Positions 26,637 to 36,400 of a stretch of DNA of 37,434 bases are shown piece after piece. This DNA is from Candidatus Margulisiibacteriota bacterium. Lineage in GTDB: Bacteria; Margulisbacteria; Termititenacia; Termititenacales; Termititenacaceae. Numbering within the stretch: the stretch's first letter is position 1; each line of letters starts with the position of its first letter. The notes below the pieces were generated by a model. It was not told the DNA's origin. It did no database searches and was given only the letters and a program-made list of their open reading frames with translations. The translations under genes and the position numbers were made by a program. The DNA is taken from assembly GCA_031267055.1 (NCBI GenBank), contig JAIRZV010000016.1, positions 1-37,434 of the forward strand. The letters are read 5' to 3'.

Positions 26637-28517
26637 ATGTTTAACAAACTTATAAACGACGAGCAAAACTACTTGACCGGCTCCGGCGGCGGCAATCCGC
26701 TAAATTTGCTGAGGTTGGGGTTGGTCAGTCTATTTGGTTCGTTATTTTTATTCGGCTGTCTAAATCCTTTTACGGAAGAGGTGACTAAAGAGACGGAATT
26801 TATCAAGTCGGCGCCGGATCCTGTTCCGGATCATATCGATCAACTGATCCCTTACGGCGATCTTACGGCCAAACTCGCGGCAACCTCCGGCGATACGGTC
26901 GAAGTGACTGTGCGTAGCAGCAGAAAAGAAGACTGGAGCACACAGCAAAAAGAGCTGGCCGGCCTAAAAATTTTGCTGGACAAATACTATAAGAATTCGT
27001 CGAATGCTGAGGAAATTAAATTTACTTTTGAGGGATTGACCGGAGAAAACAAAAAATTTGATTTTAAGCGGTTGATCGTCACACTGCTGGACGCTAAAAC
27101 CAAAAATTACGACCATCTGGGCAATGAGAACCTTGCAGAATACGCTGAGTATATGCGTTCGGCGATTTTTGTGCCTTTGTACAGGATGAATCTGGATCCG
27201 TCGTACAATGAACCGTATGCTTGGGACAATCCGCGGACTTACGGCGTCAGCGTGGATCTGGATAAACAAGAAGTGACACTCGACCTGTCTCAGCGTGATG
27301 TGCTGATTCATAATTTGATGCACCGCGATCCGGATACCAAACTTACGAATATTACTATTTCCGAAATTGGGGATCGCTTCGTTAAATTTTCTGTGCGTGA
27401 CACTAGAGGTCTGCCGCCGGAACAAAAATGGTCGTATCTGGGGCTGGACCTCAAAAACCAATTCGGTATAGACGGTCAGATAATTCGAGCGGACGGCGGT
27501 GTGTCTTTTGCCTTGAAAAACACTCCAGCGGATGTTCAATACCGCGTTGTGCTGGAAAACAGCGCCAAAGAAAAGCTGATATTTTACCCGGAGGAGCATC
27601 CGGGAATTAAAGATAGCAGCTTGATCCCGCTAAGCTACTTCCATGAGGATTTTTTTGCGGCGGAGCTTGGCGCTAAGGCAAATTTTACCGAAGGCGCGTT
27701 GCAGGTGAATTTTGCCGGCAAGAATTCCCGGGTTACGGTTACGGATAAATCTGAGACAAAAACCGCGGTCGACCTGCGCCAAAATTATACTGGACAACAA
27801 AATGATTATTTGAAGCTGACTATCGCCGCTGGCACGGAATTTGACTGGCAGAAATTCCTGTTAAATGTGCGACCGACTTTAAGCTGTATCGACGCTTCCG
27901 GTGTGGAAAAATATTACTCGCTGGACAAACAGCTCTCTTATACCACAGACCAATTGGCCATATTTGCCGTTGAAGACACGGCGCGTGGCTGCTGGAATAT
28001 AAATATCCCGCTCTCCTGCGTCGATACTGGAAATGGTTTGCCGGCTGCCGCGCTTACTGTCACCGGCATCTCTCTGGCCGCTACCGACGAAAATTTTACT
28101 GAGGCGTATAATATTCTGGCGATCGAGTTGCGCGACGATGGCACGGCGCCGGGACATATTATTCCATTCCACGCGGTGGATAGAAATACGCCGTTCATCG
28201 CCGCCGGTATTTCTCTGTGCTCGGAGTCCGCGGCTATGCCGGATCTGGAGTTGCGGGATTTTGTTTTGCAGGCTTCCGCGGCTGAGGGAAAAATCGCGCT
28301 GGATTATTTGCGGCAGGAAAAATCTCTGGTCAGCAAAGGAGAGGCGGTGTCGCTGGTATTTTACACCGGAGATTTTGCCGATAAGGAAGAAAAAGATTTT
28401 CATTCAGACCCAGAGGGTCTGGAGACCGCTTACAGAGTTAAAGCCGATTGGCCTATAGTCGATACGTCTATTGCACAACAACTGCTAGACGAACAGACAG
28501 AACAGGAAGGAGAATAG
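26637..28517 (+). CDS. Putative envelope lipoprotein, beta-rich, tandem paralogue 1
   Basis: A 626-residue protein of unknown function. I start it at ATG 26637 (GAGGTG at 26625-26630, 6 nt upstream) rather than GTG 26628, which lies in the Shine-Dalgarno. After a 25-residue polar, Gly-rich lead (TGSGGGNP) comes a hydrophobic run ending LFLFGC with Cys41, a plausible though imperfect lipobox. The body is beta-rich, with strands such as VEVTVRSSR, YGVSVDLDKQEVTLDLSQRD and SRVTVTDKS. It has the same landmarks as the next gene (LLDKYY, IVTLLDA, VTLDLSQR, SRVTVTDK, F...F.LNVRP), so the two arose by duplication. It begins 14 nt after the TPR-barrel gene and ends 2 nt before its paralogue. Substrate or partner is unknown. 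Periplasmic or outer-membrane placement with the barrel protein is inferred. Confidence 0.6.
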   Translation: MFNKLINDEQNYLTGSGGGNPLNLLRLGLVSLFGSLFLFGCLNPFTEEVTKETEFIKSAPDPVPDHIDQLIPYGDLTAKLAATSGDTVEVTVRSSRKEDWSTQQKELAGLKILLDKYYKNSSNAEEIKFTFEGLTGENKKFDFKRLIVTLLDAKTKNYDHLGNENLAEYAEYMRSAIFVPLYRMNLDPSYNEPYAWDNPRTYGVSVDLDKQEVTLDLSQRDVLIHNLMHRDPDTKLTNITISEIGDRFVKFSVRDTRGLPPEQKWSYLGLDLKNQFGIDGQIIRADGGVSFALKNTPADVQYRVVLENSAKEKLIFYPEEHPGIKDSSLIPLSYFHEDFFAAELGAKANFTEGALQVNFAGKNSRVTVTDKSETKTAVDLRQNYTGQQNDYLKLTIAAGTEFDWQKFLLNVRPTLSCIDASGVEKYYSLDKQLSYTTDQLAIFAVEDTARGCWNINIPLSCVDTGNGLPAAALTVTGISLAATDENFTEAYNILAIELRDDGTAPGHIIPFHAVDRNTPFIAAGISLCSESAAMPDLELRDFVLQASAAEGKIALDYLRQEKSLVSKGEAVSLVFYTGDFADKEEKDFHSDPEGLETAYRVKADWPIVDTSIAQQLLDEQTEQEGE

Positions 28518-28519
28518 TT

Positions 28520-30388
28520 ATGTATACCAATCTCAAAGCTTTTGAGGACAAACCCGGACAACCACCTGTTCCGCCGAGCGGCAATCCACCGCCACTGGAC
28601 GACAAATCCAAAACTGTGTTGACAACTGCCGCCATTGTTATTACTGCCGCCACTGTAAACTCTTGTGATTTGACTTTTGGCACGGGCAATAAGGTTTTTG
28701 GAGAGCCGATTCCTAACAAAGAAGACCCCGAAAAGATTCCAGAAATGCCGCCGTATGGTCCGGCTCCAGGAACAGGCGCAGTAGAACATCCTGAAGGCAG
28801 CGGTTCCAAGCCGCAGCCGGAGAGCGAAAGCACGGTTAATTCTTGGGGTAAATCCAATTATGAAATCAAAACCCCTAAAGAACTGGATGTAATATTTTAC
28901 GAGTGTGATAAAGATCATCCGGCTGGTATAAAAATCGATCTGGATAAATACTATCGCTTACATGAAGAAGCTGGCCTTGCGCTGCCGTCTACTATTACCT
29001 TGAGATTTGAAAACATAACAAATTTGACGTCTGAGCAGTTAAAAAACTTTACGCTCACTCTGCTGGACTCCACCGGCGCCAAAGAGGAAAAACCCTCGGA
29101 CGCGCACACCGGTTATGTGCGCTTAAAAGACCAGCGTAGTCTGACGAACTCCAATACAGTTTTTAGCGCGAACACCATGACCGTAACTCTGGATCTGACC
29201 AAGCGCAAAATAGAAAGCGCCAATATTATGATGGATGAAGGCGAAGAGTCTGATCCGACGGACGCCAGTTATATCAGCAATATTAGAAGTAACGCTGTCG
29301 ACAGTTTTAGTTTTGACATGGCGGCCAGACAGACTGACAAGAAAGACTGGGCTTTTACCGGCGTTTATTATTCTAAAAAATTTGATCTGCCTGTGAGCGC
29401 CACGTTCAGTTATGGCTTGTCTGATTTTACGCCGCCGAATAAAGAAGACGCTGGTTATCGGATCGTTTTCAGTTTCGGCAAAAAACAGAATGGCAATTAT
29501 AGAGAATTAGTGTATGACCCGACGGGTTTTACGAATGGCCTGACGACTAACGTGCCGGCTGGACGCTTACAAGAGAGCTACCTGTCCCTGCGCGACGCCG
29601 AGGCGGAAGTTCTGGGCAGCGACAATCTGCGGATAAAGTTTTACGATTATCCTAGTGCGCGCGTGACGGTGAAAGATCAAGCGGCCGAGAACGCTAGGTT
29701 TAAATTTGATCTTTTGCATGAAGGTGATGGGAGCGATCCGACGCGCTTGAGTTATCTCAAAATGAAAGTTAAGAAATATCCAGGCTTTAGCAAAGAGGAT
29801 TTTCTGTCCAAAGTTAACCCCGGTTTAATATTAGACGATGGCAAAGAATGCCCTGCTGGTATCAGCTCTGGAGATATGGATTATGTTTTGGCGACCGATC
29901 TGGGAGATAGTTATGAATTGGCTATACCATTATTGCTTATGAACAATATTAATATTGTAGATCAATGTACATTAGGGGGAGTGTTTTTTAGTAGTGTGGC
30001 TGGCCGCAATGAGTTTGAGATCGCGGATATAAAAATCTCCGCGGTCGAGCAGGGGGAGCGTAAATTGGCTTTATCTAAGACTGACCGTACTGGTTTTACC
30101 GGCTTTGGTGTGGCTTTGGATAATAGCGGCGCGCAGACTGGAATAACTCTGAGCGGCCTGAAGGTCGGCTCTCAGGAGATCAATGCCCCGCCCGCGGATC
30201 TGGACAGCGAAGTCCAGGCTATTACATTGACGACTAATACGGGTTATTATCTGAATGACGATGAGGAGCAGTCTTTTATCAGCACTGGACTTATAAATTT
30301 TAAGCTCAAGCTGCCTGAGGAAACCCAAGGTGCGTTTTTCAGAAGTGAGGTCAAGAGCCAGACTGAAGAGACTGGATCGTCTGAATGA
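28520..30388 (+). CDS. Putative envelope lipoprotein, beta-rich, tandem paralogue 2
   Basis: A 622-residue protein of unknown function and a diverged copy of the preceding gene. Shared landmarks: IDLDKYY, FTLTLLDS, MTVTLDLTKRK, DWAFTGVYYSKKF, ARVTVKDQ, and the FLSKVNPGL region. ATG 28520 is chosen because AAGGAG (28507-28512) lies 7 nt upstream. An alternative TTG at 28448 would overlap the previous gene by 70 bases. The N-terminus is a ~31-residue Pro-rich lead, then a hydrophobic segment (TVLTTAAIVITAATVNSC) ending at Cys49, again a lipobox-like site with an unusually long n-region. A Pro/Glu-rich linker (about 60-105) separates this anchor from the beta-rich body. Last gene of the compact operon. 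A 60-base gap follows. Confidence 0.6.
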   Translation: MYTNLKAFEDKPGQPPVPPSGNPPPLDDKSKTVLTTAAIVITAATVNSCDLTFGTGNKVFGEPIPNKEDPEKIPEMPPYGPAPGTGAVEHPEGSGSKPQPESESTVNSWGKSNYEIKTPKELDVIFYECDKDHPAGIKIDLDKYYRLHEEAGLALPSTITLRFENITNLTSEQLKNFTLTLLDSTGAKEEKPSDAHTGYVRLKDQRSLTNSNTVFSANTMTVTLDLTKRKIESANIMMDEGEESDPTDASYISNIRSNAVDSFSFDMAARQTDKKDWAFTGVYYSKKFDLPVSATFSYGLSDFTPPNKEDAGYRIVFSFGKKQNGNYRELVYDPTGFTNGLTTNVPAGRLQESYLSLRDAEAEVLGSDNLRIKFYDYPSARVTVKDQAAENARFKFDLLHEGDGSDPTRLSYLKMKVKKYPGFSKEDFLSKVNPGLILDDGKECPAGISSGDMDYVLATDLGDSYELAIPLLLMNNINIVDQCTLGGVFFSSVAGRNEFEIADIKISAVEQGERKLALSKTDRTGFTGFGVALDNSGAQTGITLSGLKVGSQEINAPPADLDSEVQAITLTTNTGYYLNDDEEQSFISTGLINFKLKLPEETQGAFFRSEVKSQTEETGSSE

Positions 30389-30400
30389 AAATAATTTAGG

Positions 30401-30430
30401 CTGAAAAAATGGGGGAGGTTGTGTTAAAAT
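30401..30430 (+). promoter_or_regulatory. Possible promoter for the surface-repeat gene
   Basis: CTGAAA (30401-30406, 4 of 6 matches to a -35) and TAAAAT (30425-30430, 5 of 6 to a -10) are 18 bp apart in the 60-base gap. Transcription would begin near 30437, leaving a leader of about 12 bases with GGAG at 30440-30443. Read-through from the upstream operon is also likely, as no terminator hairpin is visible. Confidence 0.35.
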
Positions 30431-30448
30431 AAACTAAGCGGAGCCACT

Positions 30449-33400
30449 ATGCTTAGAAAACCGTATAAGATTTTTTTATTATTGGCTATGGTTTTCTATT
30501 TGTGCAGTCCTGTATATGCAGTGCAGATGCATATTAATAGTTCTGGCGGGACGTATACTGGTTCATCAGTAAAAGTGTATTTGCTGGATAGAGATACAGG
30601 AAAATCAGAAGATATCGGAAATTTTAGTCTTGGTGGAGGGGTAGCTCGTCAGAGTAATTCTCCTAATATTACAGTTAAAATTTCTTCCCCGAATTTTATT
30701 GTTGCCGCTTATTCCGGAGAAAAACATCTTTATAGAACAGCGAGCACAGTAGACCTTACAGGAAGCAGTATTGGTACACATGTATATGTTACTTTCAACA
30801 TCCCCGACAAAACCATCTCCGGCGTGGTCAAAGACGCCAGCGGAATTAATGCTCTGCCCGGTGTGACTGTCCATATTTTCGAGGCGGATTCTGCCAACGA
30901 CCCGGATCATTATTGGCTGGCGCAGGTTACGACCGATGCGTACGGCAGATACGAATTCAAAGGCGTATACAGCGATGTGGACTATCATATCAAAGCCGAG
31001 AAAAGCAATTTTTTCCCGATGTTTGCTTCGAAGACAGCAGACGGCGGCACGTATGATCCGAGTAACGTTAGGGGCGGCGAGACTGTTAACGAAATCCGGT
31101 TGCGTTCCGCCAGCGTTATCAAAGGCACGATCACCAACGGCGACGCGAATACCGAAATTGTGGCTTTCCTGGCCAGCGACGCGCAGAACGATAAATATAC
31201 TTATGTTGGTAAAGTGGTTGGTGCGTCTGCTTACATCTCGACCGGCTTGGCAGTCCCGCAGGGTATAGCGGTGGTTGTAAAAGCCCAGCGCAATGGGTAT
31301 ATGCCGGCTTTCCATAGATCCGGTCAACATCAAACTTACAGCGGCAAAGCCGCGACACCTGTGCAAGGCGGCGCTGCCGGCGTGAATATCACACTGGAGC
31401 AGGCGGGAAGTATCAAAGGGACGATTAGCGGGACAAGCGGGCAGGTGACAATTAACGTGTATGGCAAGAGTGGGCAGACCTTGGAATATCTGAACAGCGT
31501 GACGTGGAACGCGAATAGCGAGTACACTTTGCCCGCGCCTATCAGCAACCGCGCGCTGGTGGTGCAGGCGGAAAAGACGAGCTATCTGAAACGTTTTCAC
31601 AACAACACGTATGAACTGGATAAAGCAACAACATTTACTTTGTCGGATACTGCAGCGAAGTCTGGTGTGAACATCGCACTGGAGCAAGAGGGTAGCATAA
31701 CCGGAACGATCAGTGGGGCGACTGGGACGGTGTCGGTGAATGTGTACGGAAAGAGCGGTAATACGCTGGAGTACCTGAATGGAATAACGATAAATGCCGG
31801 AACAACGGGAACGACTTATACATTGCCCGCGCCAGTGAATAGCGTCCGTACATTAGTGGTGCAGGCGGAGAAGTCCGGCTACCTGAGCCGGTTCCACGGC
31901 AATGTGTATGAATTGGACAAGGTGGCGACATTTACTTTGCCAGATACGGCAGTTAAGTCTGGGGTGAATATCGCATTGCAGTCAGCAGTAACAATCTCCG
32001 GCACGATTACCAATGGCGACAATGCCAAAGTCAGCGCTTTCAGCAAGAACGGTTCTGTTTATGAATACGTCAATAGCGTGACAGCGAATTCCTCCGGTGG
32101 TTACGATTTGCCGATACTTTCCGGTATTGAGCAGGTGATCCTGGCTTCCCGCGCCGGATATATCGACCGCTATTATCAGCTCGGCACGTATGGCACCTAC
32201 AACCGCGATAAAAAAGCCACGCCGCAAAAAACTGCTTCCGGTGGTATCAATATTACTTTACAACAGGCGGTGGACGTGGCCGGCAGTGTCAAGTATAGCG
32301 ACAACACGATTTTGGGTATTCCTCTGACTGTCAACGCTTTTATCAGCGGGCAGGATTATGAGGCCGGTTATGTTACCGCCGCCGCTGTCAGCTCCGCGAC
32401 CGGCGCGTTCAGTATGCGGATACCGAGCGACTCCGCGGGAATTGTTTTGCAGGTGACGCATAACAACAATCAGCTTATCGGTTACAAAGACGGCTCGTGG
32501 TTTGTGGACAACGGCAGTGTCATGTCCTCCGCCAACGCCAGAGTTTTGAAAAGCGGACAGTCCGGCTTGGACAGTCTGCAGATCCGTCTGGACAAATTCT
32601 GGATAGTCACAGGCTCGGTCAGCCCCGCTAATATTCAGGGTGTGGTTGACCTGTACGAATGGGAATCCAACGGCATCAATTACAATAAAAACAAAGGCTG
32701 GGTCACGGCCAATGCGAGCGGCGCGTATGAGATACGCGGCACGGGCAATGTTCAGGTAGTCCTGCGCGCCGGCACGGAAAATTATGTGACCAGGTATCTC
32801 AGCAATACAAATATGTCCAGTCCGGCCTGGGTCGATAATTCTCTGGATTTGGTGACGAACAATGCGCGGCTGACCCTGACGCCGCTAAGCGCTTACACCT
32901 ACAGTCCGTCTTTGACTCTGGGCGGTCAGATCTCGGGCACGATCTCGTCGTCGGGCGGTTCCGGCGTGGTGACAGTCAGCGTGGAGGACGTGACGGGGAA
33001 GTTTTTCAAAGAGGTTACGGTCAATGTTGGCGTTCAATATACAATTAAAGGCATTCCGACCGGCGACTGGAAAGTCCGCGCGGCGCGAAGCGGCGCGATG
33101 CAGACTTACTATGGCGGAGTGTACGGACACAATGACGCCACGACGGTTAATTTAACGACGGCGGGCAGAAATGATATTGATATTACCTTGCCGGCCAGTT
33201 ACGTTATTACCGGCGTGATCAACGGAGTCAGCGGCGGGACCGTAACAATTAGCGCTTTTGAGCTGGCAAACGGTCATCTGGGACGCTGGGCTAGTTCTTA
33301 TACCAGAAGCGGAAACGGGGATTATAGTTTGAATGCGCCGTCCGGCGTGAACTCGATTGTCATGGCGGAGAGCAATGGCTATATAAACCGCTTCTATCAG

Positions 33401-36400
33401 TCCGGTTCCGGCGGCGCTTACTCCGACGAACAGGCGACGACGGTCAACGGCCAGACTGGCGGAGCGAGTATCACTCTGGAGCAGACGGGAAAAATCGAAG
33501 GAACAATAACGAGCCAGACCGGCAGCGGCATAGTGACGGTCAGCGCTTTTGAGAAAAATGGCGAGACGCTTACCTATATAAGCAGCATCACAAAAAATAT
33601 CGGAGCAAGCGGGACGTATGATCTGCCGACACCGGTCAGTAGCGGCAGGACGCTGGTGGTGCAGGCAGAGAAAGCCGAACATATTAAACGCTTCTATGCC
33701 AATACGTACAGCTTAAATCAAGCGACTGAAATTAAATTGAGCAGCACGACGCCGCGACAGGATACAAACATTGATCTGGAGCAGGGAGTTGTTTTGTCCG
33801 GAGCGATTAACGCTATGGGCGTGACTGTGCAGGTCTTTGTCCGCGAGGCGGGGGATACCGAGGACACTTTTTTGCTGCACATGAAAACAGCCGACAACAA
33901 CGGAGACTACACTTTCAATGTCCCGGTAAACAAAAATTATTTTATTCGCGCCGAGAAAACCGGTCTGTTCCCGGGTTTTTATCGGGCAGACGATCAACCT
34001 GCGGCGTTTGGTGAGCAGGATAGGAGCGCTATAAATGTGGCGTCCGTCGCCGTTACTGGCAAGAATTTTAATTTGTATAATGCGGGATCTATTGCCGGAG
34101 ACGTGAAATACCGTGACAGTAGTGACATTGGCAGCGTGGTGACGATCAATGCCTTTGTCGCCAGCACGAATTATACTTTTGTCAGCGCGGTTACGACCAA
34201 TGCCGCCGATGGTTCTTTCAATTTGCCCGTGCCGCAAGATGTGGATTTGGTTTTGCAAGTCACCGCAAACTCTGCTCTGGGTCATGCCAGCGGCACCTGG
34301 TTTCCCGACCGCGAATCTTCCGCCAACTCGACGATTTTTAAGATTACCGCTGACTTGCCGGGGCAGCATTTTATTATTGATAAATTTTGGTATCTGACTG
34401 GCAAAATTGCTTTGAGCGATAATCAAAGTCCGGTCGGCGTGTCGGTTGATGTTTTTGACTATACGAGCGTGACGAGCGGCACGGATTGGCAATGGCTGGC
34501 CGGCGTGACCATCGATAATATTGGTGGTGATTTTGCTATTACCAGTATAAATAGTGTTGAGGCTGTAGTGCGTTTCTCCAGAGACGGATATGTAACGATG
34601 ATTTATCCTGATCTGGTAACGCTAAATAAGATCGGCACGAGCCATAAACAAACCTTGACGATTGGTTCCACGCCGACCAATCTCAGCTTGCAGACTCTCG
34701 CTCGGGGCGGCTCTATCAACGGCAATATTGTGACGCAGGGCGGCTCCGGCACGGTCACTATCAATGTAGAAGATTTGCAGGGCAATTATTTTACCGCGGT
34801 GACCCGCAACGGCGGCGGTGTATACACTGTCCCCAATTTGCCGTCCGGTAATTGGCTGGTGCGCGCCTCACAGGACAACACGATTGCTGAATATTACGGC
34901 GAGACCGCTTCGACATCCAATGCCTTGACGGTCAATGTTGTCGCTGGCCAGACTACAAATAATATCAATATTTACATTGCCAAAGAATGGACAATTTCCG
35001 GCAAGATTTCTGAAAAAGACAATTCGGCGCAGAATATTACTGACGCTTTAGTGTCGGCTTATTTTGTCACCGAGCCAAACACTTGGTTTTGGATCGCTTC
35101 GGCCAATACTGACACCAATGGCGATTACACACTGCGTGGCGGCTACAGCAATAAACAAAATAATCCGACCCAAATTTTCCTGCAAATATCCGCGACGGAT
35201 TATACGGAAATAACAACTAATCCGCTCAGTGTCGAGGTTGCTAAGGATTATGCCGATCAAGACTATCAGCTGGAAGGCGCGGCGTATGTGCAGGGCACGG
35301 TGGTCAATGTCTCGGCGAATCAGACAGTGACTATCAGCGCTTTTGAAAAAGGCTCCAATTTTGTTTTTGTCAGTGAAGTTACTGTCAATGGCAATGACGC
35401 CGCGCCGGTCACTTACGTTTTGCCGATCAAGGCCAATCAAGACCTGGTGGTGCGCGCCGCGGTCAGCGGTTATGAAGACTTGTGGTACAACGATAAAATT
35501 TCTTCCGCGGACGCGGAGACTGTCAATCAAGCCGTGGGCACGACGAAAGACGCGGTGAATTTTAATTTTGCCGGACACAAGCAATGGCTGATCAGCGGCA
35601 GGGTTACGGATACGGACGACAATCCACTGGGCGGCTTGAGCGTGAATGTTTTTGTGAAAGATTCTGATTACGCCGGACCGGACGGCGGCAGCGTCTTGAC
35701 CGGCAGTGACGGAATATTTAGTCTGCAAATCGCGCCGACCGAAGATCTGGTTTTGCAAGTGGCTACGGCTAACCCATATCTTGGTTATCCGACCGGCACG
35801 TATTACAAAGAAAATACCTTTGGCGTGATCGCTTCGGCGGACGCGACTCCGCTGCAATACAGCGCCGGCGATTTAGATATAGACTTTGAAATTAATAGAT
35901 TTTGGCTTGTGAGTGGCGTGATTACTCCTCCAAATATAGAGGCGGTCATTGATATGTATGAATACGACGGCGCGGATATTAACTGGGCAAAAAGCAAAGG
36001 CTGGGTCACGGCTGACGCCGCCGGCAAATATGATATTCGCGGCACCGGCAATGTTACAGTGAATATCCGTGCGGCGACCGGCAATTATATTTCCGCCGGC
36101 ATAAATAAAACCACGCTGGCGCCGGAAAATACTTACACGTACAATTTTAATTTGACGCTCGGCGCGTCGATTTCCGGCCGGGTCACCGCCAACGGCTCCG
36201 GCGTTGTCACGATCAGCGCGCAAGACATCGACGGAAATTGGGAAACTTTTGTGACGCGCAACGGCTCCGGCGACTACACTATACCGCGTATGCCGGCTGG
36301 CGTTTGGCTGGTGTATGCGCAGCATACTGACTGCGTGGCCGAGTATTTCGGCGAGACCGCTTCGACCGGAAACGCGGTCAGAATAAATCTGACCGCCGGA

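Noticed and set aside
30605..31687. A 360-codon open frame on the minus strand
   Set aside because: It mirrors the repetitive coding strand of the surface protein. There is no ribosome-binding site, and its composition is that of an antisense shadow.
31406..31987. Regular repeats as a possible CRISPR array
   Set aside because: The units are ~290 bp, in-frame, protein-coding and imperfect.
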